NCBI GenBank assembly: GCA_026936325.1
Contig: JAPTHN010000014.1
Coordinates: 25,341,348-25,405,347 of the forward strand
DNA length: 64,000 nt
Source: Platynereis dumerilii
Lineage: Eukaryota; Annelida; Polychaeta; Phyllodocida; Nereididae
Direction of reading: 5' to 3'
Both the position numbers and the translations under genes were made by a program. Below are positions 1-11,012 of this stretch, piece by piece. The notes under the pieces were generated by a model. That model worked only from the letters and a program-made list of their open reading frames with translations, was not told the origin of the DNA and made no database searches. How positions within the stretch are numbered: the first letter of the stretch is position 1; the number at the start of each line of letters is the position of its first letter.

Positions 1-1490
1 CAGCATCTGGGATAAAAGTCTAACACCCAATTTAGATCTGCGATCTGCTTAATAGTCAAGTTTACTGAATTTAAGGAGTGTAGCATATTCTTCTTTGATT
101 TGAGGAGAACAGTAAATGATGCATAACGCACGCTTTTGTACAGATTCCAGCAAATCAGACTGTGACTTAGTCAGACGTGAATGCCACACTTGACAACAGT
201 ACTCCATGGTAGGTCTGATCATGGCTGTGTAATACGTCAGCATATCATTCGGGGAAACACCAGCTCTTTTTAGCAACACATGCGAATACAAGCGTTTAGC
301 AGCCCTTTTGTAAATAAAATAGACATGCTCTTCCCATGACAAATCATCAGAAACACATAATCCGAGTAGTTTGGTGCTGTCGACACGCTCTATGACTGTG
401 CCATTCATAAATAGAGGAGGAATGTCAGTTTCGACCTTAGAAAATTTGATAATCATTTCCTTTGTTTTCTTGGTGTTGATATTCATATTATTTTCAGTAG
501 CCCAAGAAAGGCAATGGTTGGCAGCTTGTTGAAGAGGGTTATGATTTAATGAAGCACCGTATTTTCCAGCGTAATATAGTCTTAAATCATCAACATATTT
601 TACCATTGGAAGTGTTGTATGTAGGTCATTTACCATAACCAAGAACAGAAGGGGGCCCAACCGGGTGCCCTGTGGAACACCTCCATTTAAAACAGCCCAA
701 GTTGAGATGATGTCACCAAATTTAATCCGTTGCTGTCTTCCAGATAAGAATGAGGCAACCCAACGCACTAAACAGTCATGCACACCAAGATTTCTGAGTT
801 TATGCAACACCAATGAGTGGTCAACATAGTCGAACGCTTTTTTAAAATCAATCAGCAATACTCTGACATAGGATCCAAGATCATCTGTTGCTGTGGACCA
901 ATTGTGAATTAGATCTACTCGTGCATAGGTCGTCCCAGTTCGCTTCATACATCCATATTGATCAGGGAGGATTTTTTCACCTATGGAATCCCAGATCCAC
1001 TGACACACAAATCCCTCCATCACTTTGATTATAATTGGTGTCAGACTAACAGGGCGAAGGTCAGTCGCTATGCACTGTGGGGGAGACACCTTTGGTAATG
1101 CAGTCACATTTGCTGATTTCCAATCCATAGGGATAAAGCCCTCTCGCATGGAAGCATTGAATGTCGCTGCGAACGGTCTGCCCAGCACACCAGCAAAATC
1201 ACGTAATATCCACGAAGGCATTCCGTCAGGTCCAGGTGATTTGCTGCAGTCAATGGCAAGTAAGGCCTTTTCCATTGCCTCTACAGTCACTTGGTAGGTG
1301 ATTGGTGTCTCTACGGCTTGCAGATTATCCATGATATCTGAACATAAAGGTGTTAAATCAGAACTGATGGAAGCGAAAAAATCATTGATGTCATTAGCCA
1401 ATACTTGAAGGTTGCCCTTATTGAGCTCATTCGAACTTTTGGCACCAGTCAACTCCTTGACATACAGTTTGCTGTGTGCTTGGAATGGGA
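1..1490 (-). pseudogene. LINE (CR1/Jockey-like) reverse transcriptase fragment, open at left edge
   Basis: Non-LTR retrotransposon ORF2 fragment; it would copy element RNA by target-primed reverse transcription. The longest frame (467 codons from 1452 to 49) shows the RT blocks in order: KSPGPDG near residue 71, the finger block WKSANVTALPK near 111, motif A IDFKKAFD near 201, motif B GGVPQGTRLGPLLF near 257, motif C YVDD at 286-289 (the usual form is FADD or YADD), motif D with NINTKKTKEM, and the thumb block KLLGL...LSW..H with MEYCCQVWH. An in-frame TAA at 49-51 is followed in the same frame by ADRRSKLGVRLLSQML, the normal LINE continuation, so the frame carries one nonsense change and runs off the window. 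The endonuclease domain is missing, so the copy is 5'-truncated near 1490. The frame has no convincing ATG start. Family: conserved CR1/Jockey-type layout, exact clade not resolved. Confidence 0.9.
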
Positions 1491-1737
1491 TAATGTAAAG
1501 TAGTTTTGTAAAAAGGTATTGTGTAGATATTGTTATTTACAAGCATTTTTTTTTAAATATGTATTACCAAATAACTAAGCTTCATAATGTTGCTGTTTTA
1601 TTCTTTCATTGGTTATGGAATATACATGTCTAAGATATGTTAGCCTACCACAATGTTTTTATGAACCATGACAGTGTGATGTATTTCTTTGTTTTTGGTG
1701 GTCATTAAAATTGAATTGAATTGAATGGAATTGAAGT
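1491..1737 (+). mobile_element. LINE-like 3' end with ATTGA tail
   Basis: This AT-rich stretch abuts the inverted RT fragment and ends in repeats of ATTGA (about 1707-1735). The preceding wording, TTTTGGTGGTCATTAAAATT, is of the kind found in non-LTR element 3' UTRs followed by a short simple tail. I infer it is the 3' part of a LINE, possibly the same insertion as 1-1490. No coding potential is seen. Confidence 0.4.
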
Positions 1738-2354
1738 GTCAAGCACTTACAAATTTTGCATAATAAAGATAATTATTATGTTGTCTCATACATCACAGTG
1801 GAAGACTTCTAGCTTTCCAATGATTCAGGCAAGCCGCAAGTGCTTCATCCACTTGTCGTGAGATAGGATCAAAGATTGATTACATGAACATTTAATCAAG
1901 CCCATAACAGAGCAGTCCTTGATTGAGCATTGAGCAACCCAGACTGACTACATTGTCGAATGATCATTGAACATTCATCAACTCAGCTGGTAAATGCGCT
2001 GGAACTGAAGCAATTAATGTACCGGATTGTACCGTGTATCTATGAGAGACTCCCAGACAACCTAATGAGTGATGACTCATGCTTGATTAAATGCTCAATG
2101 AGGCAGAGTTACTTCAGTAAGTACATCACCATGCACAAATTAATTTGCTCTGACTGTTGATCAAAATCAATTTCTTTATGTGCTGCCAAAAAGCTTGAGA
2201 TGCTGCAAAAACATTTGACCACAGGAAATTCAATCATGGAATCCTTGTTGGACTATTACACCTGGCTGAACCAATGGAAGTGGCATTTTCAAACTACAAA
2301 GCACTATTCAGGATGCTGACTGCTCATTAACCTCTTTCTTCCACCTGCTTTCTT
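1738..2354. other. Noncoding stretch, nothing recognised
   Basis: AT-rich sequence with only a 66-codon chance frame at 1960-2160, which has no recognisable domain. No RNA gene or terminal repeat is seen. Confidence 0.5.
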
Positions 2355-2705
2355 ACAGCGAAACACTGATATAAAATTAAAGTGGACTGTGGCACTGTGA
2401 AAATGGCACTTCGTGTGACATCATGCTGATGATTTGTCATGATCAAACCCAATACTTTCAATGTTAATTTGATTGAAGGAGACTTAATTATCCCACTTGT
2501 TGGTGACAGCCACACAAAATGATTATGCATCTGATTTTCACTCTAAAATTTGTTATGAGAAGTCAAATGGCTTACTCTTGATCATGACTAATCAAACAGC
2601 CTCTATACTTCCCATGTTGAAAGTAGAGAAGATGACACTTCATCAGCTATCATGAGTCACAGTCCACTTTAATTCTATATCAAAGTGTTTCACTGTAATC
2701 GGTAG
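2355..2705. repeat. Imperfect inverted repeat, about 350 bp
   Basis: Left arm GCGAAACACTGATATAAAAT (from about 2359) continues through AAAGTGGACTGTG. The right arm at 2654-2699 carries the complement with few differences over about 35-40 bp. A second inner pair, GTCATGATCAA near 2438 and TTGATCATGAC near 2578, is also inverted. The arms could fold into a hairpin or be the decayed ends of a small MITE. No target duplication is seen. Confidence 0.55.
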
Positions 2706-3451
2706 AGCTGTTAAATGGACATTGAGGAAAGGGTCATTATCATGTTCTAACATTTTATAGGTATATATTAGTGATTATTCTGCTGCACAGAAATCTTTTA
2801 TGGACCGTCAAAAACACCGTTCAGCTAAAGTACTGGTCAGAGGACATGGCTACAACCCATGCAACTGTCTCACTTCACAGCCTCATAACTCAACCACTAT
2901 ACTAACATCAGGAGGTTGTTTGTGGCCTTCAGCTCTGACACTTTTTCCAGCACAATCTATCTATAGGTGCATGTGTGTTATTTCAATATGTGAAAGATGC
3001 ATAGGTAGTTTAGATGATGATCAATCAAAAATGATTTTCCAATTTGACATCCATGGCAATTAACTTTTTTTAATGTTTTCTGACTCGTAATACGCAAGGT
3101 TGGAAAGCACATAAATGTTTTGTATGGAACATGTTTGAAACTGCATCATCTGGCTTTAGCAATGCACTAATGTCTGGTAAAGGAGGGAAATGACAGATTC
3201 AAACCAGAGAATCACAGTCACTTCATACTTTGAAATGTCACTGCTAGTTCAGCTCACTAAAGTCAACCAATCATTTGCCTACAACTTGAAATATCATCCT
3301 TGGATCTAAATTCTCCAGAATGAGGCTTCTATTTCACAGAGGTCTGAGTGAGTCACTTAATGTCAAGATTTCATTAGGATTTAGTTTCTGGCTAAATTTT
3401 ATCAGATTTGAAATCCAGGATCTCCCAATTAGCATGAGATTAAATGAGATT
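2706..3451. other. Noncoding stretch, nothing recognised
   Basis: Only a short chance frame (2800-3063) of low-complexity composition is present. No domain, RNA gene or repeat boundary is seen. Confidence 0.45.
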
Positions 3452-3890
3452 GAATGATTGATCTATTAGATAGGCAATCAACTCGGTAATTGGGAAGTTC
3501 AGGAATCCAGGAGATGATGTGGAATATTCAATTAGCTTTGATTTGTTGATTTCAGAGATTTCAAAGAGATGATAAAGTGGAGCAGAAATTCAGCAAGTGC
3601 ATTTGGTTATGTCTGACTTGGAGCGTTGGGTGGCAGATATGCAGATATGTTTGGCTACAATTATTTGAGATAGAATGATTGATCTATTAGATAGGCAATC
3701 AACTCGGTAATTGGGAAGTTCAGGAATCCAGGAGATGATGTGGAATATTCAATTAGCTTTGATTTGTTGATTTCAGGGATTTCAAAGTGATGATAAAGCG
3801 GAGCAGAAATTCAGCAAGTGCATTTTAGTTATGTCTGGCTTGGAGTGTTGGATGCCAGATATGCAGATATGTTTGGCTACAATTATTTGC
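3452..3890. repeat. Tandem duplication, two units of about 221 bp
   Basis: The unit at 3452-3672 starts GAATGATTGATCTATTAGAT and recurs at 3673 with an offset of 221-222 bases up to AATTATTTG near 3889. The copies differ at roughly ten positions, so the duplication is fairly recent. No coding frame is shared by the units. Flanks up to 4582 are unremarkable AT-rich sequence. Confidence 0.9.
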
Positions 3891-4582
3891 GAATTAAGAC
3901 ATGTCTTAGCAGTGCAACTCGTGTCAAGCAAGTAATGATGAAATTTGTTTTATTAGAAATTGCTCATAGTACATCATATTTGTATGTGATACCTGGTTAT
4001 AGTATATAAGGTTGAAAATAAAGCAATAACTTCCAAAAATTACAGATGTGTGATATTTGGCCTTCTCATTCCAGCTAATGTGGTATTGACAAAATTCACA
4101 CCATATTGGTGGAACAGGAAAGAAATTGTTATGAGCTGTCACAAATATTAGCCAACAAAGTATTGACTTGTTGTGCTACTGCATAAGTGTATTGGCCATG
4201 ACATAATGTGGTCTTTATAGATACGTTGTCATATGCTCTTAATACTGTAAGAGTGGCACCAATTTATATATAAAATGAGCGCCAAGATGCAGAAGAAGAA
4301 GGGTATGACAGGTCCAACATAGTGCACTCAACTAAGGACTCAGATCTAAATTTACCTGCGCAAGCAACAGTGAAATTTTAAGATGTCCAGCAAGTATATT
4401 TCACTTGGGTAAAACAGTCAGCTGAAGCTGTCTCATACAGATGGCCCTCCTATCTTGTCTATTGGCAATGAACGTGTGAATTATCTATATATTCTAATAC
4501 GATAATCATGCAAGTAAATACGCTGTACCTCCCTTGCCTGTCTTCCTGTTGTGGGATGATGGAAAATAAAGAGTGCTGCATT
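3891..4582. other. Noncoding stretch left of the LTR element
   Basis: AT-rich, with two short chance frames near 3900-4142. It ends in the CTCAT that forms the left target duplication of the LTR element. Confidence 0.4.
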
Positions 4583-4587
4583 CTCAT

Positions 4588-5639
4588 TGTTGAATATGGA
4601 TAGATGACAGACGGTTGACATGAGTTTATGCACGTTTATTCAACTCGATAATTTGACCAACGATCGGTGAATCTATAAAACAATAAATAAAGATACGGTA
4701 AGTATATATATCACAGAAAACACCAATCAAGGAATAAAACAAAAAGCTGACAATAAATTATTAAATAAATGAACATTAATTTTGACATAGAATGGATGTA
4801 ATACAGAAATTTAAATCTTTAAACAACCTATAAATAGGCCAAAAATGCCCCAAAGTTTTGACATAACAAATATGTTTAAGTAAGCATTAAACCATAAAAC
4901 CATTAATTGTAACCATATAAATCGCTTGTCTAAAAATATATGACAAACTAAAATCATGAATTGGACATAATTGAAACTAATTGTCACTAATTGAATAAGT
5001 AAAACCAATAAGTGTAAATAACTAAATAATTGAGAACTTACAAATACTGAGCATGTTTAATTCATCCATATCCAAAAGTAACTCTTCATAATTTCTTTTC
5101 ATTTCTCAGTCAAGTGTCCATTGTTCATAAACCTGTAGACATATCACCCAATTAGCATACAGGTGAAATATGTACAAAATGTCTAAGTTGTGAAAAGCTA
5201 AAAATCTAATAAATTAGATGTATATAATTAGGTATTTTAAATACCGTAATTGTAAGTACCATAATTCTAAATACCATAATTCTAAAGACCAAAATTCTAA
5301 ATACCAAAATTCTAAATACCATAATAAGTAGAAACAAATATGCTGAACATTTTATACAATATTAATAAATTGATGTACATCATTGTTGGATAAATATATT
5401 TAACCCATGAAATAATATTAATCATAAAATTCAATGAAGCTATTTTAACAATATAAAATCAAGCATACCTTTTAAAAACATCTTTGCAGTGTGACAGGAG
5501 AGTCTAAAATGACTTTTCTGCCTCTGCTATTCAGGTCACAGTAAATAACAGTTTGTGACAGGATACACACAAAACATACATTGACACCTTGGCTGTCACC
5601 ACAGCTTACTATTCATAGCAGTTATTGCAGTTTGCAACA
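4588..5639 (-). repeat. 3' LTR of the BEL/Pao element
   Basis: 1052 bp, near-identical to the right LTR. It contains a small array of about 15-bp units of the ATACCATAATTCTAA type (about 5236-5322), which the other LTR shares. Terminal dinucleotides are TG and CA on the minus strand. Confidence 0.92.
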
Positions 5640-5655
5640 CTCCCCTCCTTTGAAT
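5640..5655 (-). other. Polypurine tract of the LTR element
   Basis: On the minus strand AAAGGAGGGGAG lies directly before the 3' LTR start TGTTGC. This is the expected place and composition for the plus-strand primer of an LTR retroelement. Confidence 0.75.
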
Positions 5656-5948
5656 AACCACATTCTAAATAACATGAAATAGTTTGCAACACACCAATAC
5701 AAATCGCAATTTTTACAATAACCAAAAACATTTTAAATTTTTTTTATTTATTATTTTTAACCTTACATCCACCTTCTAAAATCACATAATTTTAAACTAC
5801 TGACTGCCTTCTAAAAACACACAATTTGTGACTGGATGGACCAAAACGGACGACTTTGTCCTAAATTTGACGGACCTGACTAAATTATCACAAGCAAAGT
5901 TTGACTTCTTCAACTAGATCCATCGGCCAGATACCATGAGGGGTTTTC

Positions 5949-8519
5949 TCATTTGTAGCGCTTCATTTCTGATCTTCTCTGCTTCGCATACACTGGACTG
6001 AAGCGATCAATTTCAACTAAAGAAGAAGACGGTTTGTCCGGTGCCAATCTTTCCGCAGGAAGATCTGCCGTTTGGTCTTCTGCTAACAGATGACCCTGGG
6101 AGACATAAACTTTCTTTCTCAATATGTTCTTCAGTCTCACTTTCCATCCTTTGGACCTCTTCAGCGGAAACCAGTCAGTGTAGAAACTGATGAATCTGTA
6201 GGTGTTGTTGCCGGCTGCAATGAGACAACTAGTGACTGGTTTGACTTCAGGCTGGACTTCAGGCTGGACTTCAGGCTGGACTTCAGGCTGGACTTCAGGC
6301 TGGACTTCAGGCTGGACTTCAGGCTGGACCTCAGGCTGGACCTCAGGCTGGACTTCAGGTTGGACTTCAGGTTGGACTTCAGGTTGGACTTCAGGTTGGA
6401 CTTCAGGTTGGACTTCTGGTTGGACTTCTGGTTGGACTTCTGGTTGGACTTCTGGTTGGACTTCTGGTTGGACTTCTGGTTGGACTTCTGGCTGGACTTC
6501 TGGCTGGACTTCTGGCTGGACCTCAGGAACAATCTCTGCATATCTATGCTCTAAGAGCTTTGACATTTCAACATTGTAACGTTCATACATTTCACAATTA
6601 TCTAATTTCATTTTTTCATTAACCATGGATTGGTTGTAATCAGCACTAATAAATTGTGACACAACATTCTTGTTAAGAGTCCCTACTAATTGTGCAGGAC
6701 CATTGATTGACCAACCAAATTTGGTACGAGAAGCAAATGGCTGTCCTACTTTCCCACGTTTAACCTCAAGGGGTACCAGTGCCTCTGAATTGTCCTGACC
6801 AATAAGTAATTGAACATCTTGACCTCCTTCAACAAATTGCAAACCAGATAAATATTGAAGCTTAGAGACATCAGGGCATGAAGTTTTAAGTGGAATTCTG
6901 TCCACAATGTAAACATTTGTGACATCTAGACTTTCTGAGCCATCAATCGAGGACAAATGTAAGTTAACAACTTCAGAATTTACATCTTCATTTGCTTTGC
7001 TTAAGGTATTCAAACAATAAGACACCTTGCTTCCCTTCAATTTAAGCCTATCTGCCAAAGACCTGGTACAAAAACTATTAGTAGATGCAGTATCAAGAAG
7101 TGCGCAAACTTCATCTTGACTATTCACAGACACTGCAACAACAGGCATGAACATAGCTTGACTAACTTGAGCACTTGCATTTAACATCTGAACAGAAGTT
7201 GGGCTTTGAGAGCTATCAGTGTCACTAGGAATGTGCACAAACTTTGTGTGCTTTTTACCACAACCAGGTACACTACAAACACTTAATTTTTTACAATTTT
7301 CCGTGGTGTGATTTGACAACAGGCAATTTTCACAAAGCTTCTTTTGATGTACTAACTGCAAACGTTCTTTTGGCTTCATTGCTTTGAAATTGTCACAATA
7401 AAAAAGACGATGATTTTCAGGACAGAGAATGCATTTTGGGGAAGGACGACTCATTGATGACTTGTACGATTCTGACGATTGCGACGAACGTGACGAAATA
7501 TCAGATGAGAACGAAGCCGTGCTTGATCGATTCCCTTGGTTACTCTGTGTTTGACGACTTTTTGCATCTTTGCTACCATAGACCGGATCCATCTCATCTT
7601 GAGCCTTCTTCCGAACAAAAAGAACAAATTCTTCAAAACAAGGATACCTGGACTTCTTGCGCTTCGTGTCCATGGCCTCCTCACGCCACTTGTCATGCAA
7701 ACCACGCTTCTGAAGACGATCTGCAATATCTGAAATGCAGCGTTGACTTTCAACTTCTTGAAGTTTGTTCATTTGCTTAAAAATAAGTAAGCAACGGTTG
7801 AGTTCATCTGACAACTGTTGCAACTGTAATGATGTTCGGATTGATTCGCCCCACCGAAGTCCATTAATCATACTCTCACACACCAGATCGTCACTGCCAA
7901 AGCGCTCAAACAAAACCTTCCGAGCTTCTTCGTAAGCTTGATCACCATCTCGCATCATCACCAAAGACTCAATGGCTTCTTTGGCCCTGCCAGAAGTCTT
8001 CCCAATCAGATGAGTAAGTTTGGCTCTACTTGATGTCAAACCAGCTACACTTTCTTCAAAGAGACTCATAAAAATGTGATACTTCAAAGGATCACCTGTG
8101 AAATTTTCAAGCTCGGGTCTAGGTGACTGCAGGGCATTCACAATATTAGAAGACAACTGTTCCGTTGAAACTGCATTTGATTTAACTTCAGTTACAGGGT
8201 CCTTGTTATCATTTACTTGAGGAACAGCTGTAGATTTCAAGAATGCTCTAGCTTGAGTTACAATGTCAGTGTAAGTATCTTCAATGGCATAGAAAAAATT
8301 GTCACTTTCCTCAACATGGGCTTCCTCCTCCAACAAGGCATGATACTCCAGATGAACTTTCTCCAAGTTGCTGAAAGTTTCCTTGATTTTCGTTAATTTC
8401 TCCTTGATGGCTTCTTGATCCTCTTCAGCGATATGTCTCTTCAGGCTATTGGCATGTCTGGTGACGGCAGCTTTATAGGCTCTTCGCGATTTCTTCAACT
8501 CTGGCGCTTCGTCCCCCAT
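5949..8519 (-). CDS. gag-protease polyprotein of BEL/Pao element with PEVQ repeat
   Basis: 856 codons, with ATG at 8519. Residues 1-110 are charged and helical and look like a coiled coil. About 130-310 match the DUF1759-type gag region of BEL/Pao (FTGDPLKYHIFMSLFEESV). Zinc-knuckle-like clusters follow at 363-376 (CILCPENHRLFYC) and 396-409 (CENCLLSNHTTENC). A retropepsin-like DUF1758 domain spans about 460-620, with active-site-like LLDTAST at 474-480 and FGWSINGP at 601-608. About 24 PEVQ units start near residue 665, and a basic tail of about 95 residues follows. The protein would assemble particles and cut itself. No polymerase domain is seen in this frame. Treated as a fossil part. Confidence 0.88.
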   Translation of the reverse strand: MGDEAPELKKSRRAYKAAVTRHANSLKRHIAEEDQEAIKEKLTKIKETFSNLEKVHLEYHALLEEEAHVEESDNFFYAIEDTYTDIVTQARAFLKSTAVPQVNDNKDPVTEVKSNAVSTEQLSSNIVNALQSPRPELENFTGDPLKYHIFMSLFEESVAGLTSSRAKLTHLIGKTSGRAKEAIESLVMMRDGDQAYEEARKVLFERFGSDDLVCESMINGLRWGESIRTSLQLQQLSDELNRCLLIFKQMNKLQEVESQRCISDIADRLQKRGLHDKWREEAMDTKRKKSRYPCFEEFVLFVRKKAQDEMDPVYGSKDAKSRQTQSNQGNRSSTASFSSDISSRSSQSSESYKSSMSRPSPKCILCPENHRLFYCDNFKAMKPKERLQLVHQKKLCENCLLSNHTTENCKKLSVCSVPGCGKKHTKFVHIPSDTDSSQSPTSVQMLNASAQVSQAMFMPVVAVSVNSQDEVCALLDTASTNSFCTRSLADRLKLKGSKVSYCLNTLSKANEDVNSEVVNLHLSSIDGSESLDVTNVYIVDRIPLKTSCPDVSKLQYLSGLQFVEGGQDVQLLIGQDNSEALVPLEVKRGKVGQPFASRTKFGWSINGPAQLVGTLNKNVVSQFISADYNQSMVNEKMKLDNCEMYERYNVEMSKLLEHRYAEIVPEVQPEVQPEVQPEVQPEVQPEVQPEVQPEVQPEVQPEVQPEVQPEVQPEVQPEVQPEVQPEVQPEVQPEVQPEVQPEVQPEVQPEVQPEVQPEVKPVTSCLIAAGNNTYRFISFYTDWFPLKRSKGWKVRLKNILRKKVYVSQGHLLAEDQTADLPAERLAPDKPSSSLVEIDRFSPVYAKQRRSEMKRYK
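6232..6530 (-). repeat. 12-bp minisatellite encoding (PEVQ)n
   Basis: About 24 tandem copies of a 12-bp unit (plus strand TTCAGGCTGGAC and variants with GGT, TCT or CCT). Variants cluster in blocks (GGC-TTC, GGT-TTC, GGT-TCT, GGC-TCT), which suggests stepwise block expansion. Because 12 is a multiple of three, the array keeps the gag frame and encodes a Pro-Glu-Val-Gln rod. The other frames over it are artefacts of the repeat. Confidence 0.93.
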
Positions 8520-9000
8520 TGTTGACTGTTATTGGTGATGACTTCAGGTTCGTGTCTTTGGTGCCGTAGTATTTATTCACTGTTGAATATGGATAGATGA
8601 CAGACGGTTGACATGAGTTTATGCACGTTTATTCAACTCGATAATTTGACCAACGATCGGTGAATCTATAAAACAATAAATAAAGATACGGTAAGTATAT
8701 ATATCACAGAAAACACCAATCAAGGAATAAAACAAAAAGCTGACAATAAATTATTAAATAAATGAACATTAATTTTGACATAGAATGGATGTAATACAGA
8801 AATTTAAATCTTTAAACAACCTATAAATAGGCCAAAAATGCCCCAAAGTTTTGACATAACAAATATGTTTAAGTAAGCATTAAACCATAAAACCATTAAT
8901 TGTAACCATATAAATCGCTTGTCTAAAAATATATGACAAACTAAAATCATGAATTGGACATAATTGAAACTAATTGTCACTAATTGAATAAGTAAAACCA

Positions 9001-11012
9001 GTGAAGTTTTTCAGGATAAGGGAACTAAGGTGGTTACTAATGAAAACACCCACTTATGAGCTACTTAGGTACTAACACTAGTAGCTATGGCCCCTTAAAT
9101 GGGTCCTTACAGCACATTTGGCTACTTATGACAACTGTAAGGCACCTAAGAATCCACTAACAGCGAAACATAAGTACTTATGGGTACTTATGTTAGTTCC
9201 ATCCACTTGCAGAGCATGAAATCTACTACTAAGAATGTCCCCTTAGAAGGATTACAGAAGTGAGAATGCCTAAGGTGAAAATCCTTTGTTTGACAAACTT
9301 AGCAGATTTCATTTCGCATTGGTTCATCAAGCCCATTCTGAGGAAAACACACCAGTTAACTGACTTGCATTGTTTTACCAACACATACACAATCTTGATA
9401 AAACTGACAAATCAAGAAGCGCAGCAGCAAACCCACGACTGCACAGTTCTGTTGCTGGAACAATGCGATGGAGCATGTGCCATCAATTTTTCTGTAAGAA
9501 AATACCTTGATATACATGCCAAAGTTTCAGATATGTACAATCAAACTGTTTATTGGAAGGATGTTGGATGAGGGGATGGGATCTAGACCAAAACATAATT
9601 ACTTGATTTTCAGTGCCTCTAAATCAATAATTTTGGTTTGAATTGAATAAAATTATCAATGAGATAGATAATCTTCCAAAACCAAAAAAAATAAATTGTA
9701 CTGTAAATGCTGCATGCATTCCAGAACTTACTCTAATTCTCACTAGGGGAGACTGGGGCAAGTTGTAACTTTTATAAACCACCGTTAATTTGAAACTAAA
9801 TCAGGCAGATGATTCCCTAATTTGATACATGAAGGTAGTGTTGGAGGTTCGAGACCTGCCTCCATTGATGGTCATATTCTGATGGGTGGACCTTGGCTCA
9901 GTCTCAGCCGCACCAGACAAAAATGTCATTTTTGATTGTGAAAATTCTGTACTCAAAATGTATAGATAAAACTTAGAATTGGCCAGTGCTGAATTAGCAA
10001 CATGAATGTCTCCTGCCCCACCTGACTTACAATTTAACATGTTTAACTGATATGTTGTCAGAATTGTGAGTAACACTTAAGCAGCAATTTAACTGACATT
10101 GTCCCTAAACCAATTTTGGAGTGACTGGTGGCATGGTATGTATGATACATGTTAGACAACCAATAAATCGTGTCAATATAAGATACTATAACAAACCAGT
10201 TATATGCTGCAAATATTATATGGATGATTAAAATATGTGAAAAAAGGTAAAAAATACAATGTAAGTTGTAAAAAAAAAGGGATCAACCAACCTGACTAAT
10301 CCAGTGATAAACGATAAACCTTACAGCAACAAAGGGTTCAGATTCGCAACCTTGAACTCTTTGTGAAGGTCCACCATTATCTCCCTAATTGTTGTGTCCC
10401 ATTGTTTTAATTGCCTCACAAAGTCTGTTTTTTTTAATAGAAAATAACACCAAGGCATAAATGACACAACTTACCAAAGTCTCCCCTGCTTTTTTTTTGT
10501 AAAAATTTGAATAATACACAACTGCACATGTACCAGGCCCCACTGACATATGTTAGAAATATCCATTCCACAATATTTATGTTAATGTACATGTTTGAAG
10601 AAGGAGGATGCATATAACAAACTCATGGTGTTAACAGAAGGCCTCGGTTTAACAATGCACATTTTATGGTCTTATATGGATCGATTAAGTTTAATTTTTG
10701 TGTACGTAATTTAAAGCTTTGCTGAAGGTTTAAATGCTCATATTTGCTGTAATGCATGCGAACCTTGTCATATTGCATTGTGGGTTTGCTCAAGCGCAGT
10801 CTATGCTTGCACACAATCTGGTCTTTGTTTATTTCACACATTAGGATATTTATATTTAATCTCAATATTATGACAAACACAGAAACTTAGCAATGAGATT
10901 GTATAAAAGCTGAGAAAAACAGTTCTGTAATCCCTCTAAGGAACCTCCACCAAGCATAAGGGGCCTTAGTGTCTTAGTAGCCAGCTAAGTTCCCTTATCC
11001 TGAAAAACTTCA
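9001..11012. mobile_element. 2-kb TIR DNA transposon (TGAAGTTTTTCAGG ends)
   Basis: The left end TGAAGTTTTTCAGGATAAGG and the complement of the right end agree over about 28 bp. Subterminal variants of CCCCTTA/TAAGGGG and TTAGTAGCC recur at both ends. The intact left LTR gives the empty site. A clear target duplication is not seen at this copy. The longest internal frame (103 codons at 9260-9571) has no recognised domain, so the element looks nonautonomous. A 265-bp relative lies next to the LTR at 11657. Superfamily not assigned. Confidence 0.85.
9745..10486. mobile_element. Nested MITE with AGGGGAGACT termini
   Basis: Left AGGGGAGACTGGGGCAAGTT and the right-end complement AGGGGAGACTTTGGTAAGTT are inverted copies bounding about 740 bp. 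It lies inside the 2-kb transposon that lies inside the LTR. No transposase frame is seen. No clean target duplication. Confidence 0.7.

Noticed and set aside
6090-6579. Open frames through the 12-bp repeat on both strands (DFRL, TSGW and KSNQ repeats)
   Set aside because: A 12-bp repeat without stops opens several frames at once. Only the minus frame that continues as gag-protease has domain support.
7436-7780. Plus- and minus-strand short frames over the gag region
   Set aside because: Shadows of the gag-protease frame with no domain of their own.
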